A stretch of DNA of 64,000 bases from an uncultured Flavobacteriaceae bacterium (GTDB lineage Bacteria; Bacteroidota; Bacteroidia; Flavobacteriales; Flavobacteriaceae), in contig CANLUH010000006.1 of the NCBI GenBank assembly GCA_947494205.1, positions 62,001 to 126,000 on the forward strand. The letters run 5' to 3'. This document shows positions 36,663 to 45,193 of the stretch, piece after piece. Position 1 is the first letter of the stretch. Each line of letters opens with the position of its first letter. The notes below the pieces were generated by a model. The model saw only the letters and a list, made by a program, of their open reading frames with translations, was not told where the DNA came from and ran no database searches. Both the position numbers and the translations under genes were made by a program.

Positions 36663-37340
36663 ATGAATTTAGATTTAGATGCTATAGCGAAAGCTATAAA
36701 AAAATGGGATAACACTAGAAGAAATACAGAGGTTATGCAATCTTTATTTAGTGTTGGCAACTCTTTTACATTTCATTATTCTTCTACAAATACCACTCCA
36801 GAAACCTTTCTTCACTCTTATTTAGGTGTTATTACTAATAGTAAAGGAAAAGATGTTTTAATATTGTTTGTTATAGAGTCTAACAGAGACACTAAAAAGC
36901 AACATGATTCTCCAGAAGGCTTACTACCATTTATTAGCGTTATAGATATTAATGAGGCGCCTCCAAAAAGTAATGTACCAGAAGAGGAAGCCAAAGAAAG
37001 AATACAAAAATGGGAAACGAGTAAAAATGAATGGATAGCACACCGAGTACAAACAGATAGTATTATTCCCCAAATTTATGCAATACCAACGCGTTATTTA
37101 ACAACTAACCCTGAATATCATGCTTATTTTGCATTAAACAAAAAACAAGACCAAGAGATTGTCTCAGACATTTCTAATTATAAAGGAGATATGATTATTT
37201 GGGATACCAAAAACACTGAAATTACTTATCCTAGAGAAGTAGCCGCTAATGCATACTTTAACACGGTGCGTTTATGCCCACCTTTTGGTGTAAAAGACAA
37301 GGCGAACTTCTATTTACTAAAACTTTCTGAATCTAAATAA
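36663..37340 (+). CDS. Hypothetical cytoplasmic protein
   Basis: The protein has 225 residues with no signal or membrane segment. Visible features are ISVIDINEAPPKSN, an EEEAKERIQKWETSKNEW helix and, near the end, ANAYFNTVRLCPPFG. It is not recognised. It lies 1 bp before a membrane gene and heads a four-gene set with a histidine kinase and a response regulator, so a signalling or sensed-product role is possible. Confidence 0.6.
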   Translation: MNLDLDAIAKAIKKWDNTRRNTEVMQSLFSVGNSFTFHYSSTNTTPETFLHSYLGVITNSKGKDVLILFVIESNRDTKKQHDSPEGLLPFISVIDINEAPPKSNVPEEEAKERIQKWETSKNEWIAHRVQTDSIIPQIYAIPTRYLTTNPEYHAYFALNKKQDQEIVSDISNYKGDMIIWDTKNTEITYPREVAANAYFNTVRLCPPFGVKDKANFYLLKLSESK

Positions 37341-37341
37341 T

Positions 37342-37992
37342 GTGACTGACAATTTTTGGTTAGAGATTTTATTAGCCTGTCCTACCGTGATTTCTTTTAT
37401 AGGTATTATAATAGGTTTACTATATTTTGGAAGGCTTAATTACATTAACAAATGTATTTTTTCTTATTTAATAGCAGCATTCATTATAGATATTGCAAGT
37501 CGTTATTTACAAATTACATATAGCAATAATCTTATCTTAGTTCCTATTTTTGGGTTTATCGAATTATTATTGTTTTCAATGCTATACAATGAATTAATCT
37601 TTAATAAAAATAGATTATTCAAACCTATAATTGGTCTTTTTCTTTTATTCATTTTAATAGATATAATAACAAGTAAAGCATCTACACCTAAATATTTTCA
37701 GTCGTTTGGAAGAGTTTTAGATGGTTTTAGTATTGTTTTTTTTAGCCTCTATTTTTATTGGAAAATCTTAAAAGAAGAAACCTCAAAAGAAATAAAAAAA
37801 ATAAGATTAAATACAGGTATATTTTTATTCTTTTTATTGAATAGCCTTTGGTTTTTGATAGCTAATTTCTTGGTGAATACTCCCTATAATTTAGTGTTTT
37901 CGCTTTGGCTTATAAATATTATTGCTACTCCTTTATTTTATTCATTTTTGACTTTTAATTTATGGCAGAATGGCAGACCATTGAAACTGTAG
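37342..37992 (+). CDS. Polytopic membrane protein next to histidine kinase
   Basis: The protein has 216 residues and a GTG start (TAATGTG; no nearby ATG in frame). Six or seven hydrophobic helices cover nearly the whole length. It overlaps the histidine kinase start by 31 bp, so the two are translationally coupled and this protein may be the sensor subunit. The family is not recognised. Confidence 0.6.
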   Translation: MTDNFWLEILLACPTVISFIGIIIGLLYFGRLNYINKCIFSYLIAAFIIDIASRYLQITYSNNLILVPIFGFIELLLFSMLYNELIFNKNRLFKPIIGLFLLFILIDIITSKASTPKYFQSFGRVLDGFSIVFFSLYFYWKILKEETSKEIKKIRLNTGIFLFFLLNSLWFLIANFLVNTPYNLVFSLWLINIIATPLFYSFLTFNLWQNGRPLKL

Positions 37993-38723
37993 CGTTTTGG
38001 ATTACAATCGCTTTTTTAATAATACTATGCTTAGGTATTGCTATAGTCTTTTTTGTTCGTGTGCATTTAAAACGTATGCTTATTGCTCAAGAAAAATTAA
38101 ATGTTGAGAAGTTAATACATCAAGAAGAGTTACTTAGAACAAGTGTAACCATACAAGAGCGAGAACGCAAACGTATCGCTTCCGATTTACATGATGCGTT
38201 AATAGGTAAACTTAATATACTATCGTTAGCTATGGCTTCTAAAACAGATACCGTTAATCCTGAAAAAATGCTTAAAGAAAGTATTGCAACTGCTCGCAGA
38301 ATTTCTCATGATTTATCTCCGCCATTACTTGAAGAAACTAGTTTAACAGAATGGATAAACGAAATGACCACTCCTCTTAGAGGCACTTATACTATTGAAT
38401 TATCTACCAGACAAGACCCCAAAATTAAAGTCCCCAAAAATATAAAACTACAATTAATACGTATTCTACAAGAATGTATTAATAACAGTATTAAGCATGC
38501 TAATGCTAGCATACTTTCTTTTTCATTACGCTGCACAAAAAAATATATTGCATTACAAATTAAAGATAATGGTAAAGGTTTTAATACAAAAAAGCCATTT
38601 CAAGGTTTAGGATTAAAAAACTTAGAGCTTAGAATACAATTATTAAAAGGAAACTACCGGCTAAAATCAACTATACATAAAGGGACAGAATTATTCATGC
38701 TAATTAAATTGCCTAAACAATGA
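37962..38723 (+). CDS. Sensor histidine kinase (HisKA_3 type)
   Basis: The protein has 253 residues. One N-terminal transmembrane helix (about 10-32) and a coiled linker precede the phosphoacceptor His77 in ERKRIASDLHDA and a HATPase domain (CINNSIKHAN N-box, DNGKGFN, GLGLKNLELR). It has almost no extracytoplasmic domain, so sensing probably depends on the overlapping membrane protein upstream. Its stop overlaps the response regulator start (ATGA). Confidence 0.9.
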   Translation: MAEWQTIETVAFWITIAFLIILCLGIAIVFFVRVHLKRMLIAQEKLNVEKLIHQEELLRTSVTIQERERKRIASDLHDALIGKLNILSLAMASKTDTVNPEKMLKESIATARRISHDLSPPLLEETSLTEWINEMTTPLRGTYTIELSTRQDPKIKVPKNIKLQLIRILQECINNSIKHANASILSFSLRCTKKYIALQIKDNGKGFNTKKPFQGLGLKNLELRIQLLKGNYRLKSTIHKGTELFMLIKLPKQ

Positions 38724-39400
38724 ACTCAAGACACTTAAACCTAGCGCTCGTAGACGACGACAAATTAGTAGTAGAATTATTAAAAAACTTCTTTACTAAA
38801 AACACACCTATTAAGGTTAACCTTATTGCACATGATGGTGAAACTTTTATACAAAAATTACAAAATAGTGTAGACCATCCAGATATTGTGCTATTAGATT
38901 TACGAATGGAGAATATGAACGGTATAGATACAATGGCCGTTTTAAAACAAGACTTTCCAGAGCTTAAAATAATTGTACTATCGTCCCATTACAAACGATC
39001 CTTTATTGGGTTTATATTAAAATCTGGCGCTAATGCTTTTATACCTAAAGACACTGGATTAGATGAATTACAAGATATTATAGAGGAAGTACACCAAAAA
39101 GGTCATTATTTTTTACCAGAACAAATTGATGCTATAAGAGAACAAATATTAACCAATGCGCCTAAACCTGTTTTAGACAAACGAAAATTACTTTCTGAAA
39201 GAGAGATTGAGATTCTTAAATTAATTTGCTTACAACTTACAGCTAAAGAAATAGGAGAAAAACTATTTATAACGCAACGCACTGTTGAAGGACATAAAAA
39301 TAGAATCCTTTTAAAAACTGGTGTTAAAAACACAGCCGGATTGGTTATTTATAGTGTCCAACACAAACTCATTGACCCTGAAGAATGTTTTTTAGGGTAA
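38720..39400 (+). CDS. NarL/FixJ-type response regulator
   Basis: The protein has 226 residues. The receiver domain has VDDD and phosphoacceptor Asp60 (LLDLRMENM), then Ser in VLSSHY and Lys in FIPKDT. The LuxR HTH is LSEREIEILKLICLQ followed by TQRTVEGHKNRIL. It overlaps the kinase gene by four bases. A plausible target is the next gene, whose upstream region has a 12-bp inverted repeat; this is untested. Confidence 0.92.
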   Translation: MNSRHLNLALVDDDKLVVELLKNFFTKNTPIKVNLIAHDGETFIQKLQNSVDHPDIVLLDLRMENMNGIDTMAVLKQDFPELKIIVLSSHYKRSFIGFILKSGANAFIPKDTGLDELQDIIEEVHQKGHYFLPEQIDAIREQILTNAPKPVLDKRKLLSEREIEILKLICLQLTAKEIGEKLFITQRTVEGHKNRILLKTGVKNTAGLVIYSVQHKLIDPEECFLG

Positions 39401-39491
39401 TACATTTTTTATCCATATAATTTTACCTCTTTTAACAGAACACGTATAAATGTCCTAAAATAAATGTTGTCTTTTATACACCTTTGTAATA

Positions 39492-39545
39492 GTAATTAAA
39501 AGACAATATGTTTAATTAAGTAGCTACCATACTTCTTTTAATTAC
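39492..39545 (+). promoter_or_regulatory. 12-bp inverted repeat upstream of the Trp-rich protein gene
   Basis: GTAATTAAAAGA (39492-39503) and TCTTTTAATTAC (39534-39545) are perfect inverted copies separated by 30 bases. It is either a dyad operator or a leader hairpin for the gene at 39608. Confidence 0.4.
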
Positions 39546-39607
39546 GATAGGAATATAAAAAACCTATACAAAAGAGACCAGACTATTAATCTTAAAATTA
39601 AAACATT

Positions 39608-39931
39608 ATGGAAAAAGCAACATTTACATGGGAATTAGAGGCTTACGAACACAAAAGTAATATCTGGCTAAAGTGGACAACAAATTCACCATTTAGAGCA
39701 CAGCAAGGACAAATACGCGTTTACAAAGGGGATACTTTCCCAGACAACCCAGAACAACATACAGAAAAATGGTGTTGGGACAATGACCATAAACAAGGTT
39801 GGGATACGGGAATAAAATGGGGAACAGGATGGCACTGTGCATACATTGCCCAGTCTAGTCCTAATGGACCTTATGTAAGATTTATATCTTTAATAACTAC
39901 TAAAGACATGGGGCCAGACGTAGCTAAATAA
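39608..39931 (+). CDS. Small Trp-rich protein of unknown function
   Basis: The protein has 107 residues, eight of them Trp, with two Cys (56 and 77) and no signal peptide. Motifs are KWCWDNDHKQGWDTGIKWG and GTGWHC. The alternating aromatic and small residues suggest a compact beta-sandwich, perhaps lectin-like, but no family is recognised. It stands between the two-component operon and the tail-sheath gene with long flanking spacers, so it is probably a separate transcription unit. A relation to the sheath is only suggested by position. Confidence 0.65.
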   Translation: MEKATFTWELEAYEHKSNIWLKWTTNSPFRAQQGQIRVYKGDTFPDNPEQHTEKWCWDNDHKQGWDTGIKWGTGWHCAYIAQSSPNGPYVRFISLITTKDMGPDVAK

Positions 39932-39951
39932 AAAGTAATTCTATTAATCAT

Positions 39952-40049
39952 AGAGGCTGTCTATAAAGTAATTTTTAACTTGAATGTTATATTGAGCCTT
40001 TCATCTGCGCTCAATTACAGAAGAATTAATCACTTTTCAGGCAACCTCT
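39952..40049 (+). repeat. Short palindromic repeat element, copy 1
   Basis: This is a 98-bp element with imperfect terminal inverted repeats: AGAGGCTGTCTATAAAGT on the left, and on the right the inverse of AGAGGTTGCCTGAAAAGT. Its core at 39992-40014 matches 21 of 23 bases with the inverse of 60645-60667 in copy 2. It lies in the spacer before the tail-sheath gene. Confidence 0.75.
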
Positions 40050-40209
40050 ATTTTACACATAAAAACTCAAACAGTATTTAAAACAAGTATTTACCCCTGC
40101 TGTTTTTTGTTATTTATATTTTATTTTTGATTGGTTATAGCTCTATTACATTATAGATGCAATAGGCATAAATTCATCTCTAATTTACATTAACAACACA
40201 CGTAATACT

Positions 40210-41772
40210 ATGAGTTCTTCTAAAATTAAAACCCCAGGTGTTTACATTAACGAAACAGATGCTTTTGGAAATTCGGTTGTACCAGTTGCAACTGCCATAC
40301 CTGCTTTTATTGGCTACACGCCACAAGCTAGTTACGAAGGTAAATCGTACACCAATGTACCAACCAAAATAACATCTCTTGCAGATTTTCAAGCTATTTT
40401 TTGTTATCCCAATAACGCAAAACAATATAATCCGCAATATTATTTAGTAGCAGAAAAAAGTAAACCAGAAAAAGGCGACTATATATCTATAGAAGACACT
40501 TATTACTCTATTGTTCCTGATCCAAATACTATTTACTACTTGTATAACAGTATTCGTTTATTCTATGAAAACGGAGGTGGCGATGCTTATATCGTTTCTG
40601 TTGGTCCTTATGGTTCATCCTCTGGTAAACCGATAACACCAGGTGAGCAAATTATAAATCCTAATGTTAAATTAAACGATTTAACAAATGGTTTGAGTTT
40701 ATTAAAAAATGAACAAGAACCTACCATGTACATTTGTCCAGAAGCTACATTATTATCTGTTGAAAACAACGGCACTTTAATGCAAGAGATGTTACTGCAA
40801 GCAGAAAATATGCAAACGGCAGTTTGTATTTTCGATATTATAGGCGGAAGGAATCCAGACCCTATTATGTATATGGATGCCATTGAAACCTTTAGAAATA
40901 ACACTGGTGCTAACGGATTAAAATTTGGCACAGCTTATTATCCTTTTGTAGAGACAACAATAATGCAAGCTAATGATATTGATTATACTAATTTATTTGA
41001 CGGCGATATAAAACAATTACAACCTTTATTAAGTCCCGCATCGAATCCAAATAATACCGTAGATACTATTTTGTCTACTATTGAAACACCTCCTGCCAAA
41101 CCTTTAACTGCTAGTGACTATAATAAAGCATTAATGCAAGCTAGTAATTCATATAGCACAATAATTAGTCATATATTAAATGATGCAAATATACTACCGC
41201 CAAGTGCAGGAATGGCTGGTGTAATTACTAGAACAGATAACGAAGTTGGCCCTTGGCAAGCACCAGCGAACACTTCTATTACAGGTGTCGCATCACTACC
41301 TATAAAGCTTTCCGACACGCAGCAGGCCGATTTTAATGTCGATGCTGTTTCAGGGAAATCTATTAATGCTATTCGTTTTTTTAATGGTTTAGGCATTCTA
41401 GTATGGGGTGCACGTACTTTAGATGGAAATAGCCAAGATTGGAGATATCTTTCGGTAAGAAGAACGATGACATTTATAGAACAATCTTGTAAACTAGCCG
41501 CTAATGCCTATGTATTTGAACCTAATGATAAAAATACTTGGGAAGCTGTAAAAGCTATGATTGGTAGTTTCTTAACTTCCATATGGAAAGAAGGCGGATT
41601 ACAAGGTGCTAGTGCTGCAGATGCTTTTGCAGTAGAATGCGGCTTGGGAAGCACAATGACTTCCGAAGATATTTTAAATGGTTTTATGAATGTAACTATT
41701 AAAGTTGCTGTTGTTAGACCTGCTGAATTTATAGTGTTAACTTTTCAGCAGCAAATGGCAACGTCTAGTTAA
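40210..41772 (+). CDS. Contractile tail-sheath protein (eCIS/phage-type), orphan
   Basis: The protein has 520 residues. The N-terminal linker strand TPGVYINETDAFGNSVVPVA in part, with PAFIGYT, opens every contractile sheath protein. The C-terminal conserved core has GLGILVWGARTLDG, WRYLSVRRTMTFIEQS, LAANAYVFEPND and the handshake-like final strand VAVVRPAEFIVLTFQQQM. Such proteins polymerise round an inner tube in phage tails, T6SS and extracellular contractile injection systems; the sequence looks closest to the last. No tube, baseplate, spike, AAA ATPase or second sheath gene is present within the window on either side. It may be a remnant, a repurposed sheath, or part of a dispersed system. 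Confidence 0.88.
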   Translation: MSSSKIKTPGVYINETDAFGNSVVPVATAIPAFIGYTPQASYEGKSYTNVPTKITSLADFQAIFCYPNNAKQYNPQYYLVAEKSKPEKGDYISIEDTYYSIVPDPNTIYYLYNSIRLFYENGGGDAYIVSVGPYGSSSGKPITPGEQIINPNVKLNDLTNGLSLLKNEQEPTMYICPEATLLSVENNGTLMQEMLLQAENMQTAVCIFDIIGGRNPDPIMYMDAIETFRNNTGANGLKFGTAYYPFVETTIMQANDIDYTNLFDGDIKQLQPLLSPASNPNNTVDTILSTIETPPAKPLTASDYNKALMQASNSYSTIISHILNDANILPPSAGMAGVITRTDNEVGPWQAPANTSITGVASLPIKLSDTQQADFNVDAVSGKSINAIRFFNGLGILVWGARTLDGNSQDWRYLSVRRTMTFIEQSCKLAANAYVFEPNDKNTWEAVKAMIGSFLTSIWKEGGLQGASAADAFAVECGLGSTMTSEDILNGFMNVTIKVAVVRPAEFIVLTFQQQMATSS

Positions 41773-41831
41773 TGTTTACTAATAGTATAAAAGAGACTTG
41801 TAACATTGTCTACTATATATTACATTTAAAT

Positions 41832-42188
41832 ATGAAAACAATTTATTGGACAACAACTGCATTAATTAGCGTATTCTTATTATGGAGCGCGTATACTTAT
41901 ATTTTTAGTAAAACTACTATTCAAGGCGTTGAGGCACTTGGTTTCCCAAATCATTTTAGAATTCAATTAGCCGTTTTAAAAGTATTGGCTGTTATTATTA
42001 TTCTCATTCCTCAAATTCCTTTACAAGTTAAAGAATGGGCGTATGCAGGTATTGGTTTATTTTTTATTACTGCTATTGTAGCCCATACTGCACACAAAGA
42101 CCCTGTATTTATTACTATAATAAATGTTATTTTAATTATTATACTTATACTATCTCGTATTTACTTAGGTAAAATCTATAACTCATAA
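41832..42188 (+). CDS. DoxX-like small membrane protein
   Basis: The start was set to 41832 (MKTIYWTTTALISVF), because the longer frame from 41772 begins at the stop codon of the sheath gene and adds a non-hydrophobic leader. The 118-residue protein has four hydrophobic helices with GFPNHFRIQLAVLKVLA and a HTAHKDP turn, the pattern of DoxX-like proteins. The function is not defined. Its stop abuts a 23-bp hairpin. Confidence 0.8.
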   Translation: MKTIYWTTTALISVFLLWSAYTYIFSKTTIQGVEALGFPNHFRIQLAVLKVLAVIIILIPQIPLQVKEWAYAGIGLFFITAIVAHTAHKDPVFITIINVILIIILILSRIYLGKIYNS

Positions 42189-42245
42189 AAAACGAAACTG
42201 CCTAAAAAGTGATTTTTAAATTACTTTTTAGGCAGTTTCGTTTTT
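42188..42245. terminator. Strong bidirectional terminator (23-bp perfect stem)
   Basis: The left arm (42188-42210) and right arm (42223-42245) are exact inverse copies, with T-runs on both strands. It separates the convergent DoxX and anti-sigma-like genes. The arm contains CTGCCTAAAAAGT, related to the ends of the palindromic element family at 39952 and 60550. Confidence 0.9.
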
Positions 42246-42294
42246 AATATTTTCTCTTATCTGTAAAATAAGTTAATGTAGAATATATTTCACA

Positions 42295-43128
42295 TTACTC
42301 TTTAAGTGCTTCAGATAGTTTTAGCGCTTCTTTGTATTTGTGATTTGCTTTATCTTTTAAAATAATAGCTAACATAGCCTCAACATTCTTTTTATCTTCT
42401 AACTTTAAATAAATTAACAGCTTATACCAATAGCCTTTGGTATGCTCTTCAAAATTTGGTTGTGCTATCAATTCGTTAAATGCTGTTATTGCTTCATCAT
42501 TTTTATTAGTTAATTCGTAAGCTGCTCCTTTATACATTAAACTATATGGATATAGTTTATTATCCTTAGTTACTGCATTAAATTGTTTTAAGGCTTCTGC
42601 GTAGTTTCCTTTTTTAAAAGCTATTTCCCCTTTAGAAAAATAATCTGTTTCGTTATTTTTCACTACAAAGGAGTTTAATTCATTATTCCAATCGGCATAA
42701 TCTGCGTAATAACTATCTAAGTCTGTATTACCATTCATGAAAAATATACCTAAAAACAATAAAATCATGGCTGCAGCTGGAACGTAATAAAACGCAAATT
42801 TTCTCTTCTTTGGTTGTTCCTTTTCAGTTTTACCTTTATAATTATCCAGACCAATCTGTCTTATTTTTGTAGAAGCATTCTTAAATTTCTCACTCCTTAA
42901 TTGTGCTCTTATCGCTGCTAATTCTTCATTGTTTTTAGTATTTTTAAATGTTATCCATTTATCTTGCCCAATGAGTGCAATGAGTTCTTGTTGTAATGCT
43001 ACTTCATCTTTTAAAGCCACATTATCTTCCATTTGCTTTTCGAAAGCTATACGTTGGGTGTTGGTTAGCGTACCCTTAATATAATCATCAATTTGCTTAA
43101 GCATGGCGTCGGTTAGTACTATCTCCAT
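42295..43128 (-). CDS. Single-pass membrane TPR protein, probable anti-sigma factor (locus B)
   Basis: The protein has 277 residues. A helix-rich cytoplasmic part (about 1-120; TNTQRIAFEKQMEDN) is followed by one transmembrane helix (about 121-137) and a periplasmic TPR region (about 160-275) with NYAEALKQF and the HTKGYWYKLLIYLK motif also seen at 12501. The N-terminus overlaps the sigma gene by 10 bp, so the two are coupled. The topology and coupling suggest it binds the sigma factor inside and senses through its TPRs outside; no direct evidence exists here. Confidence 0.7.
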   Translation of the reverse strand: MEIVLTDAMLKQIDDYIKGTLTNTQRIAFEKQMEDNVALKDEVALQQELIALIGQDKWITFKNTKNNEELAAIRAQLRSEKFKNASTKIRQIGLDNYKGKTEKEQPKKRKFAFYYVPAAAMILLFLGIFFMNGNTDLDSYYADYADWNNELNSFVVKNNETDYFSKGEIAFKKGNYAEALKQFNAVTKDNKLYPYSLMYKGAAYELTNKNDEAITAFNELIAQPNFEEHTKGYWYKLLIYLKLEDKKNVEAMLAIILKDKANHKYKEALKLSEALKE

Positions 43129-43673
43129 CTCTTAATTTTTAAAAATTGTTTATCGGCTTTTATTAGTTCTATTAGTTTTGTTCTACACTTAAATACACGT
43201 TGTCTTACGGTATTAACAGACGCATATTCTTTTTCCGACACAATATCTTCATAGTTTAATCCGTTAAAGTAAAGCGTTAGAATCTCTTTACAATTTTCTG
43301 ATAATTTATTAAACTTTTCTATATATAAGTCGAAACAGTTTTGTTCCAAGACAAACAAGCTTAAATCTGTCTCTTTATCTATAAGGGATGTGGTTTCCGT
43401 TTTTGTTACCCGACTATTTAACGATTTTAACCATAAATTTTTACTAACCGTAAAAAAATAAGGCTCAAACGATAAAATATTAGCTGTTTTTTCTTTTTGT
43501 GTCATAAAATACATCAGTGCATCATGAAACACATCTAGTGCATCATCTTCATTCCCTCTTGCAGATAGCACATATCTTTTAATTTTAGGATACAGCTTAG
43601 AATATAATTCTTTAATAACCGTTTCATCGCTATTTAATAGCCCTTCAACATATCGTTTTGTAGTTTTATTCAT
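43119..43673 (-). CDS. ECF-type RNA polymerase sigma factor (locus B)
   Basis: The protein has 184 residues. Region 2 is seen in DDALDVFHDALMYF and FEPYFFTVSKNLWLK. Region 4 is seen in LSENCKEILTLYF and the helix-turn-helix NYEDIVSEKEYASVNTVRQR in part, then VFKCRTKL. It is a paralogue of 11950-12501. It diverges from the S8-CHAT genes, and the 82-bp intergenic region carries the GGGTAATG / TACCATA promoter pointing to S8. This factor is the first candidate to read that promoter. Confidence 0.9.
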   Translation of the reverse strand: MNKTTKRYVEGLLNSDETVIKELYSKLYPKIKRYVLSARGNEDDALDVFHDALMYFMTQKEKTANILSFEPYFFTVSKNLWLKSLNSRVTKTETTSLIDKETDLSLFVLEQNCFDLYIEKFNKLSENCKEILTLYFNGLNYEDIVSEKEYASVNTVRQRVFKCRTKLIELIKADKQFLKIKRWR

Positions 43674-43689
43674 TTATTTTTAAAAAAAT

Positions 43690-43718
43690 GGGTAATGTTT
43701 TTTTACTTTACTACCATA
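43690..43718 (+). promoter_or_regulatory. Candidate ECF promoter upstream of S8 (locus B)
   Basis: GGGTAATG plus seven T (43690-43704) and TACCATA (43712-43718) lie with their starts 22 bp apart, a 16-bp spacer between GGGTAA and TACCATA. The same two elements at the same spacing occur at 48069. It sits 36 bp before the S8 start codon. Confidence 0.65.
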
Positions 43719-43754
43719 CTAGTAAAACAGTATAATTTATAATCCTAATTTAAA

Positions 43755-45104
43755 ATGAGAAATATACAAAAACTAATAGTATTTACTTTATTAACATTCG
43801 TTTTTTCATGCTCTAATGATGATATTACAAATGAAATTAATAATACAAACGAGAACAGTACCTTATTACAAAAAAATGCTAATAATGCAGGTAATAATAA
43901 CCAAGCTAGCAATAATTATAGTACACCTATTTACTCTCAAAATGAACTTATTATTCAATATAAACCTAATACAAGCCAAAATACAAAAGCGTATTTAAGA
44001 CAGTTATATCAAGTTTCTGCTTTTGAAATTTGTAAACATTGTCCCGACCAAACTTTAGAACGATGGACCTTTTATGGAGGAAATATAGGTATAGAACCTA
44101 GACATGCCGTAATTGATGAAGGAGCAGAAGAAGATGAAGATTTACCTAAAGGGGAAGGCATCCTTAATGTAGATTATAATTTTAATTTTGGAATAGAAAA
44201 TTACCATTCTAAAGTAGAATATCCTACAAGCCCACAATACCAATCCTTTATTAAAACAAATAATAGTGGGTTAACTATAGCAGTTATAGATACAGGCTTA
44301 GATGCATCGCTACCTGTGTTTTCTGGTCAATTCTTGTATAATGCAGGGCCAGATGCAGATGGAGGAATGCTTTCAGGATGGAATTTTGTTAATAACCACC
44401 ATAATACTTATGATGATAACGATGGAAAACATGGCTCAGTTATAATACATCAAATAACAGGAAAGCTTACAAGTCTTGGAGTTGACCATCAAATTATGCC
44501 TATAAAATCATTTAATGCAATTGGACGATCAGATTATTTTACTTCATTATGTGCCATGAACCTTGCATTACAACATGCAGATATAATAACTACAAGTTTT
44601 GGATGGGATGAAGATGGAGGAATTGGAGACCTTGAAAACTCGATATATTCCAATTTAATAGCAACACATAATGACGTTATTGTTATTGCATCTGCAGGTA
44701 ATAATTATCAAGATAATGATGAGAACATGCATTTTCCTTCAAATTTCCCTTTACCAAACATTATAGCTACAGCAGCAGCTAATGAGGATACAGATAATAT
44801 AGCTTGGTTTTCAAATTATGGTAATGAAAAAGTAGATTTCTTTGCCCCAGGCTATTTAACGTTTTTAGGTTACGATATGTATGGAACGTCTTTTGCTGCA
44901 CCTGTAGTCGCTACAAAAATAGCAGTTATAATGGATGACCCTATGACTCCTTCTTCAACGATTGATCAAATTATTTTTGCTCTAGTAGATGAAGGGTACA
45001 ACTGTGATAGTTTCACGAACTCAAAGCCTGTAAAATATGATAGATTAATTAAGTTTCCTGATCATTCTTCTGAAGAAACAGCAGGAGAAGGTGGCTCCTA
45101 CTAA
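43755..45104 (+). CDS. S8 (subtilisin-like) serine peptidase lipoprotein (locus B)
   Basis: The protein has 449 residues. A lipoprotein signal ends FSC with SNDD after the Cys. The triad is Asp179 (IAVIDTG), His226 (GKHGS) and Ser379 (YGTSFAAP), with Asn in IASAGNN. The N-terminal propeptide-like part contains a Cys pair, C93 and C96, in CKHCPDQTLERW, matching CPCADETLELW of the locus A paralogue. It is the first gene behind the GGGTAATG / TACCATA promoter and is followed by a hairpin terminator and the CHAT gene. Its role as a partner protease of CHAT is inferred. Confidence 0.92.
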   Translation: MRNIQKLIVFTLLTFVFSCSNDDITNEINNTNENSTLLQKNANNAGNNNQASNNYSTPIYSQNELIIQYKPNTSQNTKAYLRQLYQVSAFEICKHCPDQTLERWTFYGGNIGIEPRHAVIDEGAEEDEDLPKGEGILNVDYNFNFGIENYHSKVEYPTSPQYQSFIKTNNSGLTIAVIDTGLDASLPVFSGQFLYNAGPDADGGMLSGWNFVNNHHNTYDDNDGKHGSVIIHQITGKLTSLGVDHQIMPIKSFNAIGRSDYFTSLCAMNLALQHADIITTSFGWDEDGGIGDLENSIYSNLIATHNDVIVIASAGNNYQDNDENMHFPSNFPLPNIIATAAANEDTDNIAWFSNYGNEKVDFFAPGYLTFLGYDMYGTSFAAPVVATKIAVIMDDPMTPSSTIDQIIFALVDEGYNCDSFTNSKPVKYDRLIKFPDHSSEETAGEGGSY

Positions 45105-45128
45105 TTTAGTATTGATAATAAATTACTT

Positions 45129-45158
45129 AGAAGGTGTGTTTAAAACACACCTTCTTTT
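45129..45158 (+). terminator. Hairpin terminator between S8 and CHAT genes (locus B)
   Basis: AGAAGGTGTG and CACACCTTCT form a perfect 10-bp stem (extendable through AAA/TTT) with a 7-nt loop, followed by TTTC. It lies 25 bp after the S8 stop and 36 bp before the chosen CHAT start. The longer CHAT reading frame would start inside it (GTG 45134), which argues for the ATG at 45194. Confidence 0.75.
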
Positions 45159-45193
45159 CGTTAAAAAGAATTATATTACATTCAAAAAAAATA

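Noticed and set aside
39395-39420. GGGTAATACATTTTTTATCCATATAA-like stretch resembling the locus B promoter
   Set aside because: It overlaps the stop codon of the response regulator gene, and the second box (TCCATA) is at the wrong distance (17, not 22), so it is probably chance.
39521-39532. TACCATAC in the leader of the Trp-rich gene
   Set aside because: It has no GGGTAA box 22 bp upstream.
40608-40931. Antisense 107-aa frame in the sheath gene
   Set aside because: It is a shadow frame with no recognised motif.
40210-41772. Prophage origin of the sheath gene
   Set aside because: No capsid, terminase, integrase or lysis genes are seen nearby, and base composition is like the neighbours.
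43755-45104. T9SS cargo status of the S8 peptidase
   Set aside because: There is no C-terminal sorting domain; it has a lipoprotein signal instead.
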